Shown here piece after piece: positions 47,215 through 59,400 of a DNA stretch of 64,000 nt. The notes below the pieces were generated by a model. It had not been told where the DNA came from, did no database searches, and saw only the letters and a list, made by a program, of their open reading frames with translations. The DNA lies in NCBI RefSeq assembly GCF_000224145.3, contig NW_004191387.1, positions 1 to 64,000 on the forward strand, read 5' to 3'. The stretch's first letter is position 1; each line of letters begins with the position of its first letter. A program made the translations under genes and the position numbers. This DNA comes from Ciona intestinalis. Taxonomy: Eukaryota; Chordata; Ascidiacea; Phlebobranchia; Cionidae.

Positions 47215-47534
47215 TTTAGCAAAGCCCCTTTAGCACGTAATATACAAATGTTCTGACCGTATTTTAAACAATAAACAACGGTCTATGGGAGTCGTGAGGA
47301 CGCGGCTTTATAATTCTTCGAAAGCTGTTGCCCGGCAGATTTTATTTGCATTTTGGTTCTTCTGGGTATAATTTAGCGAAGCACCTTTAGCACAAAACAC
47401 CCACTTGTCGTGTTTTAAACAAAGGTCTTTAGAAGTCGTGAGGATGCGGGTTTAGGATTGTTCGAATGTTGTTTATTTACTACCAAATGGGACGGGAAAA
47501 TGGAATAAAACAATGTCCCATCCTATCCCACAAT
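47215..47534. mobile_element. Two partial MITE copies in tandem
   Basis: 47215-47323 and 47371-47534 share AGCACCTTTAGCAC-type starts and ~60-bp flanking words (ATTTAGCGAAGC versus ATTTAGCAAAGC, GCAGATTTTATTT versus GCAAATTATATTT). A longer segment, including non-MITE flank, was therefore duplicated. Only the second keeps the right end (CCCATCCTATCCCACAATAT). Confidence 0.7.
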
Positions 47535-48159
47535 ATGCAGTACGACACAGTGGTTCGAACGACGCCCATTCAATAACTCAGATAAGCGATTGAAAACTAC
47601 AAGACTTCGTGTTCTAACTCCAAACCTGCAATAACAGACCACAAAATTAGCTGCTTATTTGTGTTTGGTTGAACCGTTTCCCAAGCCTTTGCCCAGGGGA
47701 CAAAAGTGAATCATTGGTTTATGGTAATACCAGGCAGTGGTGACAGCGAAGCGTTACATAAACACGAAATCTTAATTAGATTTTGGCGGCGTGTTGGAAT
47801 GACGTCTAATTTCCAAACAGGAAAACGAAAACGAAAATGAAAATGAAATTTACAATAAAAACGCAAAAAAATTAAATGGAAAACAAACTAAAAAATTAAA
47901 TAGTTGAATTTTTTATGTGATAACTATATGGCACCATAATTGTGTGTTTTCTGCTTGTGCTTAGCGGCCAGTCTTCGTTTGTTTATTCAATTAGTTTTTT
48001 AATATTTTCTCTCTGTTGCCACCTAGCGAAAAGCCTCATTCTCTATTCTCGACGTTTCCGGTCACGACAAAAACAGATACTAAAACTCAGTGTTTCAAAA
48101 GCACTTGAATAGCACACGATATCAAAAGCTCACGGTAAATAGACATAAATAAAATATTA

Positions 48160-48315
48160 AATAAAATTTGCTCCGTCTCTTCGGGCGAGATAACGAATAA
48201 CCAAAGGGTTTTAAAAAAGCAAAATACGGATAGTAACGGTAAAACAACAGTCTTTAAAATACGCCTATTAATAAAACAGAAAGGTATTTTTTATATAAAA
48301 TAGTGACCGTTACAC
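48160..48315 (-). repeat. CGTCTCTTCGG family repeat upstream of the tRNA gene
   Basis: Words GCTCCGTCTCTTCGGGCGAG, GGTAAAACAACAGTCTT and ATAGTGACCGTTACA match the copies at 36290 and 37130. It ends about 68 bases before the tRNA gene. Confidence 0.65.
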
Positions 48316-48382
48316 CCTACAGACAATACACCAAATGTACCAACCGGGTATATAACGTAGTTTCGACTACGCAGACGCGTCC

Positions 48383-48453
48383 GCACTGCTGGTGTAGTGG
48401 TATCATGCAAGATTCCCATTCTTGCGACCCGGGTTCGATTCCCGGGCAGTGCA
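48383..48453 (+). tRNA. trnG-CCC: tRNA-Gly (anticodon CCC)
   Basis: The 71-base gene folds as a full cloverleaf. Acceptor stem GCACTGC pairs with GCAGTGC, followed by discriminator A. The D arm carries GTGTAGTGGTATCAT, the anticodon stem CAAGA/TCTTG encloses loop TTCCCAT (anticodon CCC), and the T arm CCGGGTTCGATTCCCGG is perfect. A box (TGGTGTAGTGG) and B box (GGTTCGATTCC) are intact. There is no intron. A T-run follows within 10-20 bases (TTTTTTCAGTTTTTTTT), a pol III terminator. The sequence is very close to vertebrate tRNA-Gly(CCC) of the type with TGGTATCATGCAAGATTCCC. Confidence 0.97.
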
Positions 48454-49334
48454 CCTAAATTTTTTCAGTTTTTTTTATATAAATGTTTTTACTGAAACAT
48501 ATAATGTTTAAAATCAGTTAAATTGAGGCATGTATCGTTTTTTTTACATTTTTCAAGACGTTACTACTAAAAAAACGGTTTGCACATTTATACAAAAAGA
48601 AAAGCCTTATTTAGACCGGCCATTGGCGCTACAGAGCCAGTTCAAATAGTAACTTGGTATTTAAAATTCCATTATACGTTCACGTATTTATGTGACATGC
48701 ATGATGTAATTAGAAAACGTGTAAGTGACTCTGTCTTGGACCGGAATCGTAACTTATGATTAATCTTCATGTGATTTAGAGACGAACTAATTAGTTATGG
48801 CTACGTGAATTACATAACGGTTTGGTATGTCTGGAAAATTAACGATTAAATAAATGTAACCTATTTATCTTCGCATGGCGGGGCAATGACAGTCGTTATA
48901 ACATAGATGTTCTATTTCATACACCTCGTGCCCGCTAACAAGTTACCACGTATGTAACTTTATGGACGATTGTCTTTATGTATATCTGAGAATTTGGACA
49001 ATCTATTACTGACGAAGTGACCACTGGATTATAACAACTGTCGTTACCCCGCAATGCGAAGATAAGTTTTTCATTCTATCTTTATGGTATGCATGGTTCT
49101 AAGTATAGTTGGTGCAAACCAAACAAAATGTCAGCGGTTACGCAACTCATTTGTTTAAAGCTGAAAAACGTCATTTACAAACTGACCAGTGCAATGTTAT
49201 GTGAATTGCAAACAAAAGCGTAGAGGTTTTGTCGTTTGTACAAAACATAGTTAACACATTTTAATCTCCTCAAATACAATAGCGAAGACCAAATTTATTA
49301 AAGCGGCGAAGAGAAGGGAATTAGCAGTAAAACC

Positions 49335-49535
49335 ACAATTCCCTAACCGTGTTTTGGACAATTAAAAAAGATCATTTAGAGTCGTGAGGATACGGTTATT
49401 TATTTATGTAAATATTCCCTGTTTACTACCAAACCGGACAAAAAAAGAAAACGAAAATGTCTTATCTTCCCCCACCCTATATGTGCCATCTTACCCCACC
49501 CTACACGTCCCATTTTACCCCACCCTACAATTCCC
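49335..49535. mobile_element. MITE copy lacking its left end, with right end repeated three times
   Basis: The reverse body ends in CTTATCTTCCCCCACCCTAT. CATCTTACCCCACCCTACAC and CATTTTACCCCACCCTACAA follow, two further ~26-bp copies of the right end. Confidence 0.75.
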
Positions 49536-49857
49536 ACACATACGTTGTAACACAGGCCAACCACACAACGTTACCAAGATGTTGTGAATTTACGTCGAAA
49601 GGAGATACGCGTCATGGTAAGTGACGTAATCAATCTATTTCTCTTTTTCAATTGTTGTTATGTGAGGAAGTGACGTAAACAGTCGCTCTGATGCTCCGTA
49701 CAGAATGATATGCTTTTGTTATCATCAGTTTGAACAGAGATATTATATTTATATGAACGTATTTCAGATTTAAAAGTTATTTTTTTCTTGTTATAATTTT
49801 ATATTAGTATATTGTGTATTACCAACGTTATGTGTAGAGTTTTGGCAACAAAGAATA

Positions 49858-50050
49858 TACAGTAGGGTGGGGGAGAAGGGACAACTTTAGCACATAATAT
49901 CTAAATATCCTGATCGTGTTTTAAACAATTAACAACGGTCTATGGGAGTCGTGAGGATATAGTTTTATAATTCTTTGAATGTACTTTGTATTGCCAAATG
50001 GGACGAGAAAAAAGAATAAAAATGTGTTTTATCTTTCCCCACCCTATTAT
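49858..50050. mobile_element. Full-length MITE, reverse body
   Basis: Left end ATACAGTAGGGTGGGGGAGA, right end CTTTCCCCACCCTATTATAT. Confidence 0.85.
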
Positions 50051-50438
50051 ATATAGTTATGTTATACACATTATATTTAAATAATGTATTTGTATTTTAT
50101 TCATATTGAATATAATGACAAAGGTCATATTCAACTTACAAAGCGAAGAGATGGGAATAAATGGTAGGGCGGCAGTCGTCAGTTAGAATCGTTGCAGCAT
50201 TTAGAAATTACAAAATTAAAAACCAAAAAGTCAGACATTTGAAAAGCCACAAAAATATTTTCTGAAATGTAAAGTATAAAATATTTTAGTGTTTCAAACT
50301 ATTGTAGCCAAAAAAATAGCGAATAATAAACATAATACAGTATTGTACAAGTAACACTTTTAACTGGACCGTTTCCTTTCAACTTCAACCGATTGTCGTT
50401 ACAGTTAAGTTATAGAGTTTCCGTTGTTGTATAGCAAC

Positions 50439-53400
50439 ATGGTTTGCAATGACGTATATGGGTTGATAGCTTGGTTCATTCTATTTATGGTGTGTTTTAC
50501 GTGGACGGTGGAAAGCCAAACTCAAAGTAAGAATTACATGAAGCTAAATTCGATTTTGTATTGTATTTACTACTGTTGTTATTTAACATAACTTAAAAAA
50601 ATAAAATAGTAAATACCGTTTAAACACTTATGAAGTCATGTTGTTTTATAAGCGTGTATATATGCTATTTTACGTTTATGTTAATCCAGAATTATAACAC
50701 GCCCTTGTCTGAGGAAATAGGAAGCTTTCATTAACTTTTTGTCGTCCGATTTGGTAGCAAACAAATTATGTTTACACAATTATTTACCCGTATCCCTACG
50801 ATTCTAAAATAGCCTGGGATATTATAAGCTAACAGTATCCTTAAACCTACAGAACTATGATTTTGCCATAAGATTGTATATATAATGTAGATTGTTTACT
50901 ACCAAATAGGGCGATAAAGTGGAATGACGACATGTCCCATATTCCCCCAACCTATGATATACCGTCCCATCTTACCCCAACCAACTATATACAGTCCCAT
51001 GTTACCCCAACCAACTATATACAGTCCCATGTTACCCCAACCAACTAAATACCGTCCCATCTTACCCCAACCAACGATATACAGTCCCATCTTACCCCAA
51101 CTTACAATATATTTCTACAGACGCAGTGACCGACCCCTGTACAGCGGCCACCACATGCGCGGATTGCATTAAAATAAACCCCATGTGCACTTGGTGTGCA
51201 GATAATAAAACGACACCCGGTACACGGAGAGTAAGATGCAAACTATTAATGTAAGTATATACATGATGATGTTGTGATTATTAATCCCTGGGTTGCAATA
51301 TAAAACTTAATCAAAAGGTAAAGGTTCACATTTTATTGTATGCCCGCAAAAAGTTAAGTCACATACGGATTGCTATATACTTCAATATATTTAAATTTGT
51401 TTTAAATTATTATAATATAAGTTCAATGCTTCTCAACCCCTGGGTCACCATTTGATTTAGTTGGGTCGTCTACTACAGTGGTTCACAAACACCTGAATGT
51501 GATTGTAAAAGTTAAATCATTTTATTGCATGCTTACAAAAGTTGTGTGGAATGTAGTTTCGGGAAACCAGGTCGCCAAAGTTTTGCTGTTAATTTATGTT
51601 TAATTTTTTGATGACCTTAAAAATATTAAGAATCCGTGGTTTATTATGTACAACTGAAAAGTTAAGACACAACAATAACCATTGGTTTCATTTATATAGG
51701 TGTAGTGTATACAAACAACAATGTAAACGTTGTTTACAGTTCCCATACATCATTTCCTAATCATTTGTAAGGACGTTATACCACAGGTGTATAACGCAGT
51801 TGTATTGTTTACCAAACATACTGAATCCTGTATCACTATTTGTGTACAATATAATAGTGACGTCTACCATACACAGATTCAATGCCGTAATTTTGAAAGA
51901 GTATTTCAACTTGTAGTTTTGAAACTTTATTTGCGCTATCCATTTTTTTCTTATTGGTGTATAGACTGTATACCGATAATATGAATGAACGTAACTTATT
52001 TATCCTCGCATGGCGGGGCAATGACAGTCGTTATAACATGGGTGTTCTGTTCCATACACCTCGTGTCCTCTTACAAGTTACCACGTATGTTACTTATTTA
52101 TCCTCGCATGGCGGGGCAATGACAGTCGTTATAACACGGGTGTTCTGTTTCATACACCTCGTGCCCGCTTACAAGTTACCACGTATGTAACTTATTTATC
52201 CTCGCATGGCGGGGCAATGACAGTCGTTATAACACGGGTGTTCTGTTTCATACACCTCGTGCCCGCTTACAAGTTACCACGTATGTAACTTATTTATCCT
52301 CGCATGGCGGGGCAACAACTGTCGTTATAACACGGGTGTTCTGTTTCATACACCCCGTGCCCGCTTACAAGTTACCACGTATGTAACTTATTTATCCTCG
52401 CATGGCGGGGCAACGACTGTCGTTATAACACGGGTGTTCTGTTTCATACACCTCGTGCCAACTTACAAGTTACCACGTATGTAACTTATTTATCCTCGCA
52501 TGGCGGGGCAACGACTGTCGTTATAACACGGGTGTTCTGTTTCATACACCTCGTGCCAGCTTACAAGTTACCACGTATGTAACTTATTTATCCTCGCATG
52601 GCGGGGCAATGACAGTCGTTACAACACGGGTGTTCTGTTTCATACACCCCGTGCCCGCTTACAAGTTACCACGTATGTAACTTATTTATCCTCGCATGGC
52701 GGGGCAATGACTGTCGTTACAACACGGGTGTTCTGTTTCATACACCTCGTGCCCGCTTACAAGTTACTTGCATATTGCATGTTAAAAAGAAATAGAACAC
52801 ACGTCAGCCATTTTCCCAGGCACACGAGGTAAAATAAATTACATTCAACATTTTATCTTGTATAACTGAATACGGAACAACTATTTATTTTACAGCAACA
52901 ACCAGCGTGACTGTTTAACCGGTTTCATCGAAAACCCCAAGAGTATCAGTGCACCAACTAAAAACCTTCCGTTTTCGAACGTAACATCTGAAGTGTTTGA
53001 AAACCCGGCTACAGCCAATATGACGATATTACAACTTAAGCCACAAGCAATAAACGTGAAGTTACGCCCCGGTAATATTAGTGTGTAATATATTTGTATA
53101 TATGATTGATTGTTTGTATATATGTTTGTATGTATGTTCAGTTGGGGCAATATGGGACATGTTTTCATACCAAAATTTAGAAAGATAGTAGAATCATAAT
53201 ATAGAACGATGTAAAAAGATGGGACAACTTTAGCGCGTACTATCGGAATATCCTGATCGTGTTTTAAATATTTAACAACGGTCTATGGAAGTCGTGGGAA
53301 TACGGTTTTATATTTCGTTGAATGTTCTTTGTTTACTACTAAATGAGACAATAGAGCAAATTGAAAAGCTGTCCCATCTTACCTCACCTTATACCAAGAT

Positions 53401-56400
53401 ATATATGAATGGTTATTTTTACATATGTTTGTGTATATAGTAGGTTGTCAGCCATACAGGAAAACACCCACAAAGTTACAAACGTGGTCATCAACGTTTA
53501 TTATACACATGTATTATCCCACACACAGGCCAAATGGAGACAGTAAACATAACGTTTCGCAAAGTTGTCGATTATCCGTTAGATCTTTATTACGTCATGG
53601 ACCTCTCCAACTCTATGAGTGATGATCTGGCAACGTTAAAGGTTGGCGATTACGTATTATAACTGCACGTGTTGTAATAATACATGTATAGTACAGTGGG
53701 GGAATATGGGACACTTTAAAAAAGTCTTGTCTGACAAAGTGTACCATTTTATCCCACCCTACTATATTATAACCATATGTGTGTTATAGCTATGCCTGGT
53801 TATTACCAAATATTTGCGTGTGTGTTACATGCTTGTGAAAAAAATGGTCACATCGAACGCTAAAGTCTATGATAACTATAACCACGCGCTTATGTAGATA
53901 TTTCTATATACGTATATAACAAGCATACACATTATGTATGTGTGTATAAGCCCTAAGCATGTATATGTGTGCTTGTAAAGAGAAATGTTCATGTAATATA
54001 ACTATTCACGCTTTTGTTTGTTAAATGAAGCTCTTAGCATGTTGTGTATAGATGTTACCGAGAAACATTAACACCAAATGCCCAAACTACGTTTGTGTTT
54101 AACATGCGTACGTGTGATAACCATATATGTTGTTGTACAAGCATCAAGCATACGATGTATGTGTTTAGACACGTTGACTAATATAGTTTTATCATATCTT
54201 TTGGTAGTAAACAAAGAATATTTACAAAATTGTATATTCGTATCCTCTAAAAGATATTTTGATTGTTTAAAACACGATTAAGAAATATGGCATATTATGT
54301 GTCAACGGTATCCCAACTTACCCCACCGCAATAACATACATTATATGCTAACAGTTTTCCATCTTACCCCACAGTACAACATGCTAACGGTATCCCATCT
54401 TACCCCACAGTATTATATCACAGGGTCTTGGAGACAGTTTAGCTGCCGATATACGAAACGTAACAAAAAATGTTCGACTTGGGTTCGGAACATTTGTCGA
54501 TAAAGTGGTGATGCCGTTCGCTAGTACTATACCCGACCAGTGAGTTAATTTATGTGTTTGGTGTGTGCGTATAGTAGGGTGGGGTAGAATAGCGCACGTT
54601 TCATTCTCTTTTATCGTCCCAATTGTTTTTAACTTTACGAGTTACCACGTATGTAACTTTGTCGGTGATTGTTTTCCAATATGACTGACAATTTGAGTCG
54701 CGGGGATACGGTTATATAATTCTATAAATATTCTTTGTTTACAACCAAGTGGAGCGATAAAACCCCAACTTACTATATACCGACACACCATGTCCCATTT
54801 AACCTCACCCTACAACATAAAACAATAATTAAACATCCCATTTTCCCCACGCAGATTACGCGACCCTTGTTTAAAAATAGCCAACGAGACTTGCGCCCCA
54901 GTGTTCGGGTTTCGACACCAACTCGGTATCACTGCGGATGGAGCGTTGTTCAGAGAAGCGGTCAACAGCACCCTTATATCGGGGAATATTGACTCCCCGG
55001 AAGGCGGGTTTGACGCCCTCATGCAGATAACCGTGTGCCAGGTAATTACGTAAGCGTGTGTGACGTAATGTATGTTGTCCAGCTTATGGTCAGGCGCCGC
55101 CTTTAGTCAAGATTCGAAGCTGGACACCGCTATTATATTAGACATATGTATCATTGCGTATATTAATAACATTTTTTGTTCTAACATGGCAAAGCTATGA
55201 CAGTCGTTATACCACGTATGTTCTGTCTCATACACCTCGTGCCCATTTACGAGTTACCATGTGTATAAATTTATGCGGAATGTTTTTCGTTTTTTGTGCA
55301 TAATGTTATTGTTACTATTATAGCTTAAAACTTATCAAATGTAGATACATAATGAATCGTAGCCCACCCGTGTTAACGATCATCACGTTGTTTCAGAACA
55401 TTATTCAATGGCGTGACGAAGCATTGCGTGTGATCTTATACACATCAGATGCTTCGCCACACATTGCATTGGACGGCAAGTTAGCTGCGATCTTAGAAGC
55501 AAACGACATGCGGTGTCATTTGGAAGCGGTATGTAGTTAGAAATCGAATCTCTCTATTTAACCTCGCGTGGCCGGAAAACCACAGTCGTTATAACACGGG
55601 TGTTCTGTCTCATACACCTCATGCCAACTTATGAGTTACCATGTACGTAACTTGTGATATTATTTTGGGATATTTTCATGCATGGCTGGCATAATATCTT
55701 ACTAAAATAGATGCCATTAGCACAAAATATCCCATATTTCACAATCGTTTGTTAAACAATAACAGCGCGCTTTTAGAGTCGTGAGGATACGGTTATATAA
55801 TTTTGTAAACATTATTTGTTTACTACCAAATGGGACGCGAAAACAGAAGAAAACATGTCCCATTTACCCCACCATATAACTATACTTCAGGGAGTGCATC
55901 CCGAATTGCCCCAGGATGCCATCGTTTACTCGAAGAGCAAAAACATGGACTACCCGTCTATTGGACAACTTAAACACGTGTTCGATCAATACAAAGTGCA
56001 ACCTATCTTCGCTGTCACTGAAAGTGTGTTCGATTTATATACGGTGAGGTTTACACCCTTTTTTTTGATTAATTTATCTTCACGTGATGGAAAAACAGAG
56101 TTATAACTTGAGTGTTATGTTTTATACACCCCGTGCTGAGCTACCACGTATGTAACTTATCTATCCTAACGTGACGGGGTAACAACAGTCGTTATAACAC
56201 AGGTGTTCCGTTATTGTTCATGTAGTGTTGATAATTTGAAAAGAGTTATTGTTTTTATATACCTGATAATTTTGACAACCCATTGGCGACCACTGGGTTG
56301 GAGCAATTGCCATTAAGTGTCTTTCCCAAAGACACATACGCCCACAATGGTAGCAGCAACGAGCCTTGAACTACGCCGCACCATGGCTCCTTCATATATA

Positions 56401-59400
56401 GTAGGGTGGGGGAAGATGGGACACCTTTTCATTCTATTTTCTCGTACATTTAGGTAGTAAACAAAGAACATTCAAAGAATTATAAAACCTTGTCCTCGCG
56501 ACTTTCATAGACCGTTGTTAATTGTTTAAAACATGATCAGGATATTTATATATTTTGTGCTAAAGGTGTCCCATCTTCCCCACCCCACTATACCTTATGT
56601 AACAACAAATATATACGTGTTTTGTCGCTATTCCCTGTCTTTTCGTTAAATCTTTGCTACCGTAATCGAGGAGACAAATATAAGTTATTATTACACACCA
56701 CAGGGGTTACCGCAAATCATAGATAATTCGTTCGTTGGGAAACTACGTAGCGATTCAAAGAACGTCGTCCAAGTTATTTCGGATTCCTACAACGTAAGTT
56801 TATCATGGAATGAATGAAATTTATGAATGAAAGTATATCTTCGGTCACGATAACGGGAGAGTTTACAAAAGCGAAAAGACGGGTATAAAGGACGCAATCC
56901 GTACAATATATAGACAATGGAATACTTCGTTTAAAATACCAACGCAGGCCGTTTAACTGATACATTTACCTTATGAATTATGAATTAAATGTACATACAT
57001 ACGAATTATGAATTATTTGCAAACGGTATCTATAGCACTGTGGGGTAAGATGGATGCTGTTGGCACATAATGTCCCATATTTCCTTACGATGTTATGGTT
57101 TTCCTAAAGCGACTAAAACCCCACAAGGCATAAGTTTTATTTATCTCTTCGAATACGATAGCGAAGAGCTAAATTTGTTTTTGTTTTTCTACAGCGATTG
57201 AAAAGTCTGGTCCAACTGACGAGACCAACCAAGCCAAGTAACATTGATATGACGTATCGTGTGTTGTGTCCAGGCGCAACATGGGTGGACAATAGCTTGC
57301 AATGCGATAATATTGAAATCGGAGACGAGGTATTTGATGTACCGTATATAAATGCATGTAACTTATTTATACTCGCGTGGCGGGCAACGACAGTTGTTAT
57401 AACACGGGTGTTTTATACACCTTATCTCTGCTTAGGAGTTATCATGTATGTAACTTTGTGGTTGATTATAATTTGGGGATTTTTTATGTGTGGCTGATAA
57501 TTCAGACAACCCATTAGTGATCACTAAGTTACACATTTTAAGCATTAATATTGGATTTTAATTTACACCGGCGCCGTGGTATAGTGGTTAGCGCACCTGC
57601 CTGTAGCCTAGAGGTAATGGGTTTAAGGCTGGTCGCTGCTACCATTGTGGGCGTATGTGTCCTTGGGCAAGACACTTAACGGCGAATGCTCCAACCCAGT
57701 GGTCACTAATGGGTTGTCCAAATTATCAGCCATACATAAAAAAAATCCAAAAAAATAATCACCCACAAAGTAATATATATGCTAACTCGTAAGCTGGCAC
57801 AAGGTGTTAAACCCGTGTGATAACGACTGTCGTTTTCCGGCCACGCGAGGATAGAGTAAGCTACATTCATTCATTCATACGTATATTTTGTGCTTAAAGG
57901 ACGAACTTTTCAAAGTATTCACTTATTTACAAATCTCCACAAATCTAAGTCCCTAACCTTTTATATTCAACAGATAACATTCCAGTTCCAACTAACAGCA
58001 CAGACCTGCCCAACCAACACTGCACAAAAAGATTCGATTGCGATTACTTCAAGCTCACTTAAGGATGAAGTAGCAATTTCCATTGGTAATTATTAAATAA
58101 AAATTGTTAAGATAAAAAGCATTCAATAAAATCGGAAAATTAACAAATCTTTTAAGAAATATTGTAGAGATAAAAGTTGACTAACCGTTTTCAATCAATA
58201 AGTTGAGTAAAATAGTAACATGGTCCATATTTTCATTCTCTTTATCGTCTCATTTGGTCGTAAACAAAGAACATTTAGTAGTAGGATGGGTCCATAAGAC
58301 TTTAATGATGGTCCTCCAGTATTTTCATTAACAGATATTTTGTTTCTTGCAGCTGTAATTAAAAATACAAATAGAAGTTTCGTTAAAATGAACATAGAAA
58401 TAAAATTGTTTTCTTAAAGATCGTCATTTGCTGCTAATTCTATTTTCTCTCCTGTTTCAATTAAACTGATCTTCTTTACTGAATTCAAAGAGATAAAGAA
58501 TATTTATATTTCTTGCAGAATATATCTGCGATTGCGAATGTTCCAATGCACCCTTGCTCAATCATTCACAATGCTCTGATTCTGGTTCACTACAGGTAAC
58601 AATGTGATAGTTATGTTGTTTGTTATAACACGGGTGTTCTGTTTCATACACCTAATGCCAGCTTACCAGTTATTACAAAAGTAACTCTATGGGTGATTAT
58701 TAAAACACTGTGATAATCATGTTGTGTTCCAATTATTACTAATTGTTCAAGCCTAATGTAATTAAAAATGTAATAATTTTGAATGTAACTTAACGAATGA
58801 ATGTAACTTATTTATTCTCGCGTGGCCGATATACCACAGTCGTTATAACACGGGTGTTCTGTTTCATACACCTCGTGCCAGCTTACAAGAAAATTTAGAC
58901 AACATCATTAAAAATTCACACTTACACTCATTAGTAGCAGCTCCAAGCTTTGAACCTGGTATCCCTCTGGTTACGAATCCAGTACTCTAACTACTTTGCC
59001 ATCTCATATATTACCTATTTTTACTCTGAAAATCCAATATTTATAAANNNNNNNNNNNNNNNNNNNNNNNNNNNNNNNNNNNNNNNNNNNNNNNNNNTAT
59101 TATATAGAAATAATATTATATGTAGAGTTATATTTACATGTTAATGTACATTCCAGTGTGGTGTATGCCAATGCAACAGTGGTACAGATGGCTCACAATG
59201 CCAATGTACGGCATCGGAAGTTGCTTTGAACAGGAATTGCTCAATTGATACAGATTGTACCGGGTAAGCATGATAAAACTACAATTTGATGGAATTTGCT
59301 TGAAATGAAATCAGCTCGTACAGATTGCTCTGGGTAAAATGTTATTGTGATTCACTCTCTGCATACAATACAACATAATATAGCCTACAAAAGGAAAATA

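Larger units (their letters stand above)
39213..48382. other. 9-kb gene-poor stretch between the receptor gene and the tRNA gene
   Basis: I see no coding exon with support; the few open frames (for example 43261-43467 +, 44536-44736 +) lack domains and splice context. It is dense in MITEs (listed separately) with few tRNA-SINE modules (one at 40645-40760). A small palindromic element lies at 39731-39862. Three perfect CRE palindromes TGACGTCA occur at 41718, 44417 and 46855. Confidence 0.6.
48454..50438. other. Spacer between the tRNA gene and integrin beta
   Basis: No exon seen. Contents: SINE tail modules in minus orientation (about 48845-49060), a partial MITE with loose ends (49335-49535), a full MITE (49858-50050) and AT-rich sequence. 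The integrin promoter must lie in the last few hundred bases; I see no clear named motif. Confidence 0.55.

Noticed and set aside
50899-51172. Open frames with a repetitive IYSPMLPQPT-like peptide on plus and its mirror on minus
   Set aside because: They are a product of the MITE-end minisatellite; only the last part overlaps real integrin exon 2, in another frame.
57568-57640. tRNA gene call for the SINE head
   Set aside because: The B box is worn (GGGTTTAAGGCT), no acceptor or anticodon stem folds, and the sequence continues into the SINE body.
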